Shown here piece by piece: positions 22,930 to 36,200 of a stretch of DNA of 64,000 nt. This DNA comes from Plantago ovata (taxonomy: Eukaryota > Streptophyta > Magnoliopsida > Lamiales > Plantaginaceae). The notes beneath the pieces are model-generated. The model saw only the letters and a list, made by a program, of their open reading frames with translations, ran no database searches and was not told where the DNA came from. The first letter of the stretch is position 1; the number at the start of each line of letters is the position of its first letter. The position numbers were made by a program, and so were the translations under genes. The stretch lies in assembly GCA_028274465.1 (NCBI GenBank), contig CM051456.1:127860880-127924879 (forward strand), read 5' to 3'.

Positions 22930-25900
22930 TTAGAGGGACGATAGTGATGGATTTATCCTCGCTAACAATTTATCTGCTTCAATGAATCCACCAAGTGGTC
23001 CTAACGACATGTATTTTATACATCTCCACCTGTTTTAAGATTTTGATATCAGTAATCGGCTAAGCTTGTCAACCACAATTATATATGAGCTCATACAGGC
23101 AGGGCTAATGTAAATATCAACTTCACCTGGGAGTATACGGGAGTGCGAAACAATGGAGATGCAGATGATCAACACTGTTAAATGGAGGCTGGTGAAACCC
23201 AAATCTGAGAATCAGAAAATACTGCATGTCACTTCGTTGCAGTTTTAACTGAAATCTTATATCAGCATATTCAAGGACACAAAATTTTGATTTTTTTGGG
23301 GTTCCCAAATTCATTCAATATTGCAAATACAACTAAATTTGTAATTCATTAAACCTTTATGTAGAAAACTAAGGATGGGGGGGAGAACTTTGTTACTTAG
23401 AGTAGTGAGAAAACGGAGAATTGCTATTTAGAGTAGCGAGAAAATGGAGAACTGTGTATTAGAAAGAATACCTATAATGCTTCGCATATGGTGCATCTCT
23501 TTTTACTAGAATTTGACCCACGTTTAACATGTGACTGACTGCATGAAGATGGAAAAGGTGAGTTTAAGCTGACAAAACTAGGAAGCAAATTTCACAATAA
23601 GAAGCGTAATGTCAGTTTTATTACCTAAAGTGTAATCTTCTGGCTTCTTCTGGAGGTCGTTGACTGTTGGTATATGCTCAACTGGGATCACCAGGTAATG
23701 CCTAATTTCAGATAGTAGGTTAGTGTAAGAAAATGTATTAACTGAATGCCAGGTGTAGAAAACAGTTCACGGGAGAAGAAGCAACTTTGAATCAGCACCT
23801 ATTACACAGAAATTACAACAGGCTTAACTTCAAATCAACTAGCTGAAAACTTAATTTCGAAGCAACCAGCATATACGGTACAGATTACTAATTAACTAGC
23901 TGAAAACTTCGAATCCTATTGCATCAACACCTATTGCACAGAAATTACAACAGACTTCCATCAAAAAAATCAACTCATGACATTTACATGGATGCACGCA
24001 TTCAAGTTTTGACTTAACCTTATCAATGTCATGAATAAAAAAAAAAAAAAAAGAAAAAATAGTTTTGGGGCATAGTAGACACATGACACAGAGGGACTAC
24101 CACTTGGAATAGGAAATGGCTTAACGACATGCATGATGCATCAGAATGAATATGATGCAAAATTTCCAACCTGGTCCCATATTAAGGTGTGCATGTAATC
24201 AAGGGTTCATCTATCAACAAACACCCATATGAAATGGCACAGATCGGGAACTCAGGGATCACTTACAACCCTTCACGTTCAAATTATGTTTGGTTAAATT
24301 GATTTTGATTCAATAGCATTTCGTTCCAAGGTTTACTCAATTCGTAAACCTCCCAGCTTTCTCATTGGAGATGTGCTAATCCCAAATGCAGAATTTCTGC
24401 CAGCTCTGTTTACTCTTACATATTAAAGGTGTACTCTGAAATCTATAACCTGATAGTTTCCTATTTCCAACATCTAGCCTTTTTCTCAACATTCAAACTT
24501 CAATGAAAATGTCGAACTATATCTTACTACTTATTAACGAATTACAGAAATCAAATGAATCCAAGTACGATAGAATCCCAATATCCTGGGAACTTAAACA
24601 AGAGAAGTCATGTATACAACAATCATCTTATTTTGTTTGAAATCCACAGCTTGGTCAAAAGAATCCTCCTTTTCGCCATAAATCCATCATGCCCACGTGG
24701 ATTCTACACGGTTGGCAAATTAGCTTAACCCTGCAACTTAATATTCTAGCTACAATTTCAACGTCTGAAATTGAACATAGAAAACTATTGATAGTTACAA
24801 CCACAGAACATAGGCTGACACATCTGAAATTACTATGATAACAGACAGGTTATTGAATTCCCTGGATTAACTGACTGAAGGTGGGCAACGAGTCTAACAA
24901 CTCTGATTTTGAAGTCATTTTGGAGAACTACTCAGTGAATTCACCCCCCAGGGGGGAACTAGTTGACAATTAAGTTATCCAGATTGGGCTTTGACGAACA
25001 AGCTTTGTGCTTTGTAAATCAGAATAATGTTGCTTAACATACTATTATGATGTTTCCATCAACATGATATATTAGTAGCAGTTGGCACTAGAACCGAATT
25101 CAATCACTTCAATTTTGTCAGCATCCTTTTCTTTCTACATTTCATACTACTGACTACTGAGTATCTTTATCTACTGATACTTGAATGTCGCAAATCCCAG
25201 CTTCATAGGCTACTTTAACAATGACGTGATGAACACAACGACAGGTACATTGTTGGCCAAATAACATGTTCACACTAGGAATCATTCTGAAAAACCCTGC
25301 AAGAAGATGCTTCTCCAAGCAACTCTAGTTCAGAAAATTGACTATCAAGGAATGAAAGCACCAGTAAACAAGCGTCCCGAAACAAAAGGTGTTCCAACAA
25401 AAAGACACAACCAGACTTATAGTTGATCTTTACAAGAAACCAACGCCCATCCCGGTTCCCCGAATCTCAATTGTTTAGCCTAATCATTACAACTGTACAA
25501 TGCACGATACTGTCTCCCGGTTCCCCGAATCTCAATTGTTTAGCCTAATCATTACAACTGTACAATGCACGATACTGTCGGCTTCTACTTCAAGTGAAAT
25601 TCTTATAAAAGTCATGATTTTCTTGAATATGAAGAAAATCAATACCTTTCCTACATTCTCCTTATTAATACTAATGAAATGTCGATTTTCCTATTGTTTA
25701 GTAAAATCACAACTGTCATGGAGACTTACTCCTAATTCAATCTACTTCAATCTACCCAAAATGATTTTTTTCGATTTCCCCATAACAAAAAGGAAAGCAA
25801 AGAACACACCAGAAGCTATTTCTCCTGTACCATTTTTTTCTACTGAGCATCCATTATCAATTAACAAGATCAAGAAGTGCAATAGCTAGTAGCTTAGTAA

Positions 25901-26159
25901 TCATGATCATGATTAAACAGATTATAAAAAAGAGAATGAGAGAAATAATTGGGGTTGGACCTGAATGCAGAAGGGTTAATATCCTGGAAAGCCACGACTT
26001 TATCATCCTGCATCTCAAGAGATTGTCATTCGGATCAAATTCAATTACTGTTCAATTCAAGAACAAGAAGAATAAAAGCCAGACCTGATGAAGGAGCGTG
26101 GTGGATGTAGTAGAGCGGGCGATTTGGCAGAAGATGCAAGAAGATGATGCCATGGCCAT
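22930..26159 (-). CDS. HINT4: HIT-family nucleotide-binding protein, HINT4-like
   Basis: HIT proteins are nucleoside phosphoramidase/hydrolase-type enzymes. Six exons: 26085-26159, 25961-26007, 23625-23701, 23472-23538, 23127-23204, 22930-23029 (444 bp, 147 aa, in frame). A CIFC pair lies near the N-terminus (residues 8-11), followed by DDKVVAFQDINPSAFRHY and YLVIPVEHIPTVNDLQ. The histidine triad is DHLHLHCF with His at residues 102, 104 and 106. The tail YMSLGPLGGFIEADKLL is characteristic of the HINT4 branch. Two ATGs lie six bases apart; the first is used here. The intron between exons 2 and 3 is about 2.3 kb and contains a 65-bp tandem duplication at 25451-25580. The gene is divergent from PRMT7, with 1.1 kb between the starts. 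Confidence 0.92.
25451..25580. repeat. Two-copy 65-bp tandem duplication in HINT4 intron
   Basis: Copies start CCCGGTTCCCCGAATCTC at 25451 and 25516 and look virtually identical, so the duplication is recent. Confidence 0.95.
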
Positions 26160-27242
26160 TTATATACTATTCCAGATTGCTGCTGCTTGTCTCATTCATT
26201 CCATTGTTATTGCTTCTTCTTCACGGGGGTTTCTATGAAGTGTTTGTTTGGCGTGTTCATACTCGTTGAAAATGAAAGGAAACTGTCTTGGATATAGTAG
26301 AATTCTGCCTAATTATATCAGAATAATAATAAAAACGAATAATTGTAGTTTATGGGAATTTCTGTTAGAGAAATAAATTTGTTTCTTTCATTATTTTTTC
26401 AAAAGGGAATGAAGTTTACTAAATTGTAAAAATCGGATAATAGTTGTCTGAAATAAAAATTATAAAAGATAAAATACTAATAAATAAATTTCATGTCAAA
26501 TCACGTAATTTATAGTTTTATGTTAAACTGATAAAACTCAATCTAATTAATGATCATACACGTGAACCGGTAGACTATGAAAATTACAACAAACTGTCGA
26601 ACTGTGGTAATGAAACAATATAAGAAATCGTGCGTTTCAATTTGTTTAAAGTGTTGTAATTTCTTGATTGTGCTCTCATTTGTTGTAATTTATCCTCTCG
26701 ACCAAGGGGTAATCACAACCTAGAAGAATCGAAAAACAAACATAAGAGCAAAAAACTTCAGTTAGATCGTATACCGCTAAGGCGCTAAGAACGCCTCATA
26801 TATTCTATTCGAAATAGTCACATTTTTATTCATTTAATATGAGTAAAACATCTTTTCAATCTTTTCATAATAATCTGCTCATCCACGTTAAAATTAAAAA
26901 TTAAGAACAATCATAAATCCTAACTATCTATTCAAGTGTTATTACACAACCAATAGAATATATGCGAAATTTTCTGCACCGATCACAATAGGGCAATTTA
27001 AGAATTCTAAATGTAAGGAAAACCGTCTGTGTTAATTCTTTAACAAAGTTGTTAAGTTGTTAAGACATAAAATGGAGAAGTAACCTTTAAAAATTGTCAC
27101 CTTTAATAAGAAGGAAAAGGAAAAAAAGACTTACCTAGGCTCCAAAACCCCCGGTGTCAACGAATTTCCCATTTCACCCCTGGAGTGTTCTAATTTCTAA
27201 AACCCCCATCCACTGAACATTTTCTTTCTGACAGACCGATTA
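26160..27242. other. Divergent promoter region, HINT4 and PRMT7
   Basis: The 1.1 kb between the two start codons is AT-rich. It must contain both promoters and 5' UTRs. I could not pick out individual elements with confidence. Confidence 0.5.
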
Positions 27243-30200
27243 ATGCTTTCCCTCCTCTTCAAACCTCTCCTCCTCCTCCCTGCATTTTCCCGACCTTCCG
27301 TCACCGTCAGAAGCATGAGCTCCGGTGAACGAATGTTCCAGCTCAAGTTCGATCCACTCACCGGAAGATCCGAATGGTTAGTAATCGAAGAAGAGGAGCT
27401 AGAAGACGATGCAAAACCAACAACTCCAAAATCCTTTCTCGCCTCGACCTCATATCTCGACATGCTCAACGATACACGCCGCAACAGTGCCTATCGCCAG
27501 GCGATTGACAAAACTGTCACTAAACCTTGCCACGTTCTCGATATTGGGTAAAACGATACTACTTCGCTTGTATTTGTGCTGGCAATTACTCAATAGCTTC
27601 GGTTTTACTGCGTTTTTTCTGTTGTTTGCATTGACGGTGAGGCTACCTTGAAATTTGAATCAGTCAATTATCGACGAGCATGATTACTGTAGTTAGTGAA
27701 TTGATGTCAGCTGCTGAACTTGATATTAAGTAACTTCACTACTGTCATTTCATAGCTTCGGTTTTACTGTATTTTGTTGTTGTTTGCATTGAAGATGAGG
27801 CTAACTTGAATCATTCAATTGTCGACAAGCATGATTACTGTAGTTGTTGAATTGATGTGAGCTGAGCTTGATATTGAGTAACTTCACTACGTCATTTCAT
27901 AGCTTAGGTTTTACTGCGTTTTTTTTGTTATTTGTGAATTATGGACGAACATGATTGCTGTAGTTAGTGAATTGATGTGAGCTGCTGAACTTGATATTGA
28001 GTAACTTCACTACGTCATTTCTTAGTATTATGCTTTTTGGTGAATACTGTATCGTTTACTTGATGTGTTTGTAGCTTTGCACCATAACACTAGTGACTGT
28101 GGCATTAGATTTCTGACGAATCGGTTGAGTGATTCTGTTGAGTATGTAAGTAGTGCTAGTAGTTTGTTTGATGGCATACTAATGTGAGTGTGCCTTTGAA
28201 CAGTGCTGGTACAGGATTGCTGTCGATGATGGCAGCTCGGGCAATGGGAGTTGATGATGTTAAGGCAAGTTCTGGTTCAGATGGATTGGTGACAGCTTGC
28301 GAGTCATACCTTCCCATGGTCAAGTTAATGCGGAAAGTTCTACGGGCAAATGGAATGGATGGGAAAATACGACTCATAAACAAGAGGTCGGATGAGCTTG
28401 AAGTTGGCAGGGATATCCCTTCCCGTGCTGATGTTCTGGTGGGTGCCAATACTGTGCATATGCTTTCACATTATGAGGCTGATAATCCTTGCTGACTTGC
28501 TGTGGATATATGTTTGCATTTTATAGTAATAGGATTGACATTTGATATGTGCTCTCCTACATTTGCAACGGGGAATACACTGGCCATTGAATGATATAAT
28601 GATCAAAACTTCTTTTGTTACTGGATATGTGAAATTGGGGGGGGGGGGGGGGGTTCTGTTTGGTGAAGTGAATGGTGAATCGTTTGTTTTATGATTAATG
28701 ATCCTTGTCTATAGTTTCAACGAAGTTACTAACTTCTGTTTTTCTCTATAGATGATTTATCCCACCCTGCTCTTGAAAAGTTTCACCTATTGAACGAAAG
28801 GCCATTTTGGCTGTTAACTTAACAACATTATATCCCTGGTCTTGTTGCTTATGGTATCATTAATTGGAGTTCTGTTGAAAAGGATTTTTCTTCTATTCTG
28901 TAGCCTTTCAGCAACTATTCATACCTCCAAAGGGACACTGTGAACATGTGGTAACAGTTAACAAGCCACTTACCTCCAAAAACTTCATTTTAGTTATCTG
29001 CAATGTGGGAAAAACTTGCATGCATTTCCTCATGTTATTGATCTATGTTGTTAGAATAACTCTGCATGAAAAGATGAATACATGTTGCTGTCTCAACTCT
29101 CAAGTGAAGTGAATTAATTTATATATTGTGGATTTTTTTCAGTGCAGTGATATAAACATAGTAGTATCTATCATTCACGGCTGGATATTGTTATGATGCA
29201 GGTGAGTGAGATTCTGGATTCAGAGTTATTGGGTGAAGGGCTAATACCAACATTACAACATGCACATGACAATTTATTGGTGAAAAATCCACGATCAGTA
29301 CCTTACCGGGTAACAACTTATGGTCAGGTAGTTGAACAAAAGCTACTGTTGACTGCATACACGAGGGGCATTTGCCCCATATAAACTCCCAACCACTTCT
29401 TTAGCTGCTCCTATTTTCCCTACTAACATACATTAATGCTACTATGTATATACTTAATATATGACTGCTTAGACCTGTACATATTTACTTCTTAGTTACT
29501 CTTAAAAAGGACATTATTACGATCATAAGTCTCGTTAATTCACTTGTTTCAGTTTGATGCTTTCTTTTAGTCCTAGCCGTTTAATTGATTTTTGTTAATT
29601 TAATCAGAATGCAGATGTTTATTTGTTACATTCCCTTTTTCACTCTGAATTTCTCATACAGCTGGTTGAGTGTGCTTGCTTCTCAGAGATGAACGATTTA
29701 CTTAGCAAAGACACTAAAGCATCAGATGGCATTCATCTTACTCCAAGTGGGATGGATGATCTGTTATGCGTCAAACAAAAACAATTTGCAATGCATTGTG
29801 ATGCAGTCAAGGAAGAATGCAAGCTGGTAATTGCGATACAATTATTGAGATCTCTCTTCTAAATTTTAACCAGATAATGGTTATCCTACCAACTTGATAA
29901 TTGCATCCCATGACCATCTACTTAATTTGTCGTTTTCACCAGCTTTCGGAGCCATTCAAAGTTTTCGAGTTTGACTTCTGGAAAAGGCCTGACAGTTTCA
30001 GGGAAACTGAGCTAAACATAAAAACCACTAGTGATGGTACAGTTCATGCTATCATCTCATGGTATAAAATTTGACGCATTTGGTTTTGTGTTTCGTGTAT
30101 TTTTATCAAGTTATGAACAATTTGATGTTTGAACTCTTTCAGGTGGTTACTTCAGCTGGATAGTGAAGGGACAACATTCTATTCCACAGGTCCTAAATGG

Positions 30201-32737
30201 ATAGCATGCCCTAAAGAAAATGATTCAACATCACTTCTACATGGTAAGTTGAGCCCTACTGCAAAGAGGAAAACTTAAAAAGGTTGGAGGTTCGGCTGAC
30301 TTAACTTACCCATATAGGAAAAGTAGGATGTCACTATATGTAAATGTGAGAAGTATCTATTGGTAGCTAGGATGCGAATCACTTGAGTGGAGGGATAACT
30401 GAAGCTATTATTTTCTCACCTTTTCTTTCTTGAATACTTACATGTAGATGACTGCAAGTTATGCTAAGAAGTATTTGGCGCGATTTTTTCTAATAAATAT
30501 CTTGTTGTTCTCAAGCTTCTGGTGACTGGTGTGACCATTGGAAACAAAGTATATGGTTCACCCCACATCCGGGTTGGTCCGTGTTGAAAGATGAAGAGGT
30601 TCAGTTGCATGCTGCTCACACTGAAACCAGCATATCATATGAATTCAAGACTTCGCATGACAGGAATGAGGATAATGATGTGTGTACTCAGGATAGTCAA
30701 ATTCTCCTATCACCAGAACGAAATGCATTATATGGAAATCATGGATGGAGAGGCATGTTGATTCATGCCATTCAGAATGCTGTAAGAATTCTTTCCCTTT
30801 GATAATTCTTTCTTCGTTTGATCGCAGAGTAAGCATTTAAACCAATTTTATGGCCTCTAGACACTCCTAATGTTTTTGTGGCAATGTGTTGACTGGTGTA
30901 ACCATATTACTTGGACCTTTTTGCTTAGATCTCAAAAAACATGAATCTGTTTAGCCATTTGTCTATCTAGTTGCCAATTTTCACTCTCTAATTCGAATTT
31001 CTATGTTTTCTTTCCTTTCAGTTGTGTCATAGAGTATCTCCTTTGTGTTTAGTTGCTGATGACAGCATTTTCTTGGCTGTTGCTATTGCCAATCTCTGCA
31101 AGAGTTCGCACGTGATCCCACTGTTTCCCGGACTAGGAGCGAAGGGTTTAAACTATTTGGAAAAGGTTGCTGCTGCAAATAGTTATAATATGGATCAGAT
31201 TGCAATTATCAAAAAGAGGGACTTGCAGTTGACTCTTGATTCTCAACAGAGAAAGGTAATGAAATCGATATGCATAGCTTCTGAGTTTTATAATTGAAGT
31301 GTTGATGATATGATATATTCTTGGCCTTCAGGTCATTGTCCATTTTGAAATTGATTGTTGATTGAGCATATATGGTTGCTATGGTAAATTCTTGGATGTC
31401 ATGGTCCTTTTTTTGGTACTATTTGGACATAAGTTCTTACTTGCTGCCATTATCATGCAGATAAACTTATTTGTTGCGGAGCCATTCTATTATGGAAACG
31501 ATAGTTTACTTCCCTGGCAAAATCTGCGATTTTGGTGGGTATGCTTGTCAGCTTGTGTTTATTTCTCTACTTTCTGATTATGAACTTTATAACGTGAATA
31601 TCACTTGGATAAACTCTTATGCAAATTTAGGCGCCTTTAATTAAAATCTGAAGACGAACTAGAACTGGTGACTGTGTTTGTATGTAGCTAGTTTCGAGCA
31701 ATTACTATTATAAGTATAAAGCATGTCTACGTTGTCGCTGAAGCTTTCTTTCTCTCCTGATTCCTACCATGTTTGGTGGGTTTGTTATTCAAGAGGTTCG
31801 TTGTAATTTTGTTTTATTTATTTGACAATTCTGAAATCGTTCTATTGTCTTATTTTTACAGGAAGGATAGAACTGCGCTTAGTTCTATTCTATCCGAGGA
31901 TGTGCAGACAATGCCTTGTAGAGGATTGTTGAAAGCTTGTGCAATGTTCCTCCCTGTAAGTCAATAATTAGTCTCCTTTACTTGAATGATCTCTATAATA
32001 CTCTAGCAGAGAGATTGAGGAAACGAGTTAAAATGTTACATAGGACCTCTGGCGAAGCCGTTGTTGCTTGATGGAGATTGAAGGTTTCGATCATTCTATG
32101 GTCAATACCGCACTGGGAGCATGTGGGAATCTACCTGCGACAGAGGACACTCCTTTCCTACCCTTTTCTGTATGGCAGTGTGGGGAGACCAAGGTATTGT
32201 TCTGCCACAACAGCGTTGCTTTTACAATTTGAAGTATATCATTAGCTTTAGATTTGATTATCATATCATTTCAGGTACTCAGTGAAATAACAACTATCCT
32301 GGAGTTTGATTTTTCAAAACCAATGAGCCCGTGCTCTGGGAAAGCTGAGGTATTCGAGTGACTAAATACGTCTGGAAACAAAAGTTACGCTCCATGATTC
32401 TCACTTGCTCTTCTACAGGTTCGGTTTAAAGAATCTGGTACATGCCATGGATTCGTGTTTTGGATTGACTGGGTATTAAGAGAAGATGATGCTGTTTTGT
32501 CAACTGGACCAGGTATGTTATGCAGGAAACTGAACACATGACATGGAACTTTTCTTGAAAATGTAGTGGTAACACAACACCCTTACTGTTTCAGATAAAA
32601 GACATTGGAAGCAAGCTGTTAAGCTTTTAAGCAAGCCAGTGGATATCCGGAGTGATAGCCATTTTTCTTCAGCCGAGTTAGAAGCATTTTTTGATCCATC
32701 CATGGGTGATCTTGTTATGAAACATGTATTCACATGA
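27243..32737 (+). CDS. PRMT7: Protein arginine N-methyltransferase 7
   Basis: An S-adenosylmethionine-dependent arginine methyltransferase; PRMT7 enzymes are known for monomethylation. Fourteen exons: 27243-27547, 28204-28438, 29202-29327, 29662-29826, 29943-30061, 30143-30243, 30516-30781, 31022-31255, 31461-31534, 31862-31955, 32044-32193, 32275-32349, 32419-32512, 32595-32737 (2181 bp, 726 aa, in frame). The first methyltransferase module has motif I VLDIGAGTGLLS (from residue 98) and the double-E loop SEILDSELLGEG. The second, degenerate module (CLVADDSIFL, INLFVAEPFYYG, WQNLRFWKDR) is the hallmark of PRMT7. The first ATG adds a hydrophobic, basic leader. Alternative starts at 27315 (MSSGER) or MFQLKFDPLTG would match the usual PRMT7 N-terminus. 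Confidence 0.95.
27594..28022. repeat. Three-copy about 150-bp tandem repeat in PRMT7 intron 1
   Basis: Units begin TAGCTTCGGTTTTACTG (or TAGCTTAGG...) at 27594, 27753 and 27900. They share CATGATTACTGTAGTT, GAATTGATGT and GAGTAACTTCACTACGTCA. Copies differ by point changes and small deletions. Confidence 0.9.
28637..28653. repeat. G17 homopolymer in PRMT7 intron 2
   Basis: A run of 17 G residues on the plus strand, which is the sense strand of the transcript. Confidence 0.95.
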
Positions 32738-33271
32738 ATCATCGCAAACAAACTTACCTTCTCGCTCGAAACTAAATATCTAAGTCAATTAGTCAATACT
32801 TGGGTAAGAAAGATCATCGTATTCATGAAAATCTTGACATTTATAAAAATTTCACAAATTATACTCCATGTCCTATAAAACTTTACTCATTATGGTATGC
32901 ACAGTTTTACGTAAGAGATAACTACTTTTCTAATAATAAAAGTATATTAAAATACTACTACAATTAGGTCGAAAAGTAAAAATTAAAAGTACTGTTATAA
33001 AAAATTGAAGTCGGTATAATTTTATGGTGTAAGAAGTTACACGGGGACAGGGTGGTATGTCTGAACTATCTGTATAAAACTAACGATTCAAAATGGTTAT
33101 CTATTCATTATTTCAACCTCGAAAAAAAACAAAATTACAACAAATATGGACATCTTCCTGACGAAATTTAGAGGAGCACTGAAAAAAGTTCAAATTTGAA
33201 GTTCAATGGACATGTACTGTGTTGTCCTGAAAATTCAAAATTTTATGAAAATTACAGTTGAAGTGATGGCA
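32738..33271. other. Convergent intergenic region, PRMT7 and DNAJC11-like gene
   Basis: About 530 bp of AT-rich DNA between two stop codons. It holds the two 3' UTRs and no gene. Confidence 0.5.
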
Positions 33272-36200
33272 TCATACTTTGTGTCTTGCCTGAGGTAATT
33301 GTAACTCTTCAACATCATCCACGGTAACCTGCTCAAAGTTAGCAGCATTAGGAAATATACTCTGGAAATCAAGTAGACTAATGAGTAATCAAAAGTAGAT
33401 AAGCCGGCATACCTCATATCTGGAGCCACCAAATGTGTATTCCACATAGAGACTCTTGGGTGTTCCCGGGCAAGGATCACAAAAGCCCATTATTCCCGAC
33501 TTCTTGACACCTTCATGTAACTGCAGGGGCCATGGAATATGTAGTTTTAATATGAAATTACTGAAGTATTACTCAGAACGAATTTCATCACCATGCAAGG
33601 TGGTTACAAAGATTACAGATACAAATAAGACAAACATAAAAACAGAATTCCAGAAAAGATGACTCATTCAAAGACACGGAGTAAATTTGTTTTGCCAGAA
33701 ACCTCCTGAGCTTATATACTTCCGCAAGGAAGCAAAGAATCTAAAGCTCACATGCAACTTAAGTCGCTACAAACAATATAGTTATATGTACATTTAGTTT
33801 AATTTCCTCCAAACATAATTTTATACTATACACTAGTTTCATTTCCTCCAATAGCTAACATTATCCTGTTAATCAACTTGTCAGTCATTGGCCTCAAATT
33901 TGCATCAAGTTTGACTGACCAGTAAGCATCTCAGTCTATAGAAAATAGAGACCGTACATATATAAAATGAAATATGTTATTTTATTAGATAAAGTTATTG
34001 CCAAGGGTATAAAGCCAGACGAAGAAGTCACGAGCTCAAATCCACAATTTCACACCATTTATTTTTTAAAGTTGCACAGGATATATTATGCTTCCTACTC
34101 GATATTTCCAGCAAATAATTTTTCTCTCATTTTAACTACTCGGTTATCTTTCAACCATATCTTCCTGTTCATATCTCTCAACTCATGTTAAAACTCCTAG
34201 TATCCGAATACAAACTAATAAATCACTCGTGTCCCGAATCACATATCAAACTATAGGATATTTTCCTTGTTGGGCTAAAAGCAACATTATAAATTGTAGT
34301 ACTTTTTAGCATAGCACACGCATAAACTGGATAAGCCACTAATAATAAACTGGCATTAAGGAATTTAAGCGAAATTCATTAAGATAGAGACAAACCTTGA
34401 GTTGCCCAGAATCCTGAACCAAGAAATTTAGAGGTATTGTGACATCAATGACTTGTGATGCTTCATCATCTTTCATTTCTCCAGATTTACGATGATTTGA
34501 TAGAGCTTTTCTGTTTCCATAAACTGCCTTGGTAACAACTAATCCACCTGTTTCGAGTTGCTTATTTCTTTTTCTATTAGCCACAGTTTGTAATAATTGC
34601 TGGGCTTTCTCAGCTGCAGCCTTTGCCTCTTCAACCTGTACAGATATTTTTTAGGTTACACAACACGCAAGAGTTGCAAACTTGCAATCATTTGACAAAC
34701 CCATATGCAAGAATAATCAGCAAAGAACAAAATAAAACACCAAATGATGATAATCCGGAATGAATGAATTCTTAAGGAATACTAATTATTCCAGAATTAT
34801 ATTACCGTTATTCATGACAAAGCTATCACACACTTCGATTAAAATTTATATAAAGATCAAACCAGAATAAAACAACCCCACGCCAACATCCAATTTACTG
34901 GCCCATAAATAAACAAAAATCACACCACACTAAAAACCTAACATGTAAAGGAGCCGACTTTCTCTTCACGTGTTCATCTCAGCTTTCCTCGACTTCATCA
35001 GGCTTTTTTTTTTCCATCTGCATCCACCGAATTCTCACTTCTGGATTGATTTATCTCTTATACTAGGTTTTTAAACCATGTTGCAGAATTCACAACAGTA
35101 AGTCATTAAGTTCCTTTCACCCATTTCCATTCATTTACATAGAATTCGAATTTGGATTTCATTTATACAGGAAGGGAGCAAGAGTACTTAATGAGCTTGA
35201 TGTGTCATCATAGTAAATCTGACTTTGAACTAAGGTTGCACTTTATTAAAATTTAAATCTGTATCTAATCCCAATTGGTCTGAGTTCATGAATTCGCGTG
35301 CGGATTGATATTTTAGGAGAATCGTGAGAGTTACTGAGATCTCAGAGTCAGGACTATAATTTTAAGTAACAAAACTTGCAAGAACACCGGAAAGAGAAGT
35401 ACCTGGCTTTTAGTCTTTTCAGTTTTCTCTAGAGCCTTCTGCTTTTCCCGCTTAAGGTAATAAGGTTTGAAAACAAACTTCTGCAAGTATATGTTTGGAA
35501 TCAATAACTACTAAAAAGTATCTAAACGCGGTAGAAGCATAAAGAAGTCCAAAAGGAATCCTAGTAAGGGGTGACAGTGAGACAATGTAGAATCAAAGGC
35601 CAAATTATTTTAGGAGCAGAATACATTAGCAGTCGATCTTCACAACTTAACAAGAACGAAAAACAAACCTTTAGAGTAAAATAAAGAGATGCTGGAATAA
35701 TGAATGCTCCGGTTGCAAAAACAGGATCCAGATAGCTGGAGAGCAGTATCTGCAAGCAACGGCAATTGATAACTATGTCAGGAAATGAAAGATTCTGAAT
35801 GAGGTACAACTGTTGTAAATGCCACTATAACCCTATGCTTCTTTGGGAATCACAACATGAAGGCTCTTAATGGTTTTTCTTTAGGTAGTAAAATATATAA
35901 TGAAAATCATTTTTGCTTATCACCAGATAGAATACAAGATAAAACTCCATGTTTGTACTGAATGAAGAGTATGGGGCAAGAGTACATACAAATTACCCAG
36001 AGACACCAAGAGATATTAGCAGTTTATTAGATACAGTACTATGTATTTAGAGAATACACTTACAGGAATGATCAACTTTTGCCCTCCACGATGCAGTTCA
36101 AACTTCCAAACGATTCCCTATCAATACTCAATGTTATGATGTGAGTCATACAAAGGATAAACTAAAAATACAGTCATAAACTCATACTTTCCATAACAAG

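Noticed and set aside
33967-34100. SINE-like B box (CACGAGCTCAAATCC) in an OWL1-like intron
   Set aside because: No matching A box spacing or tail that I could establish.
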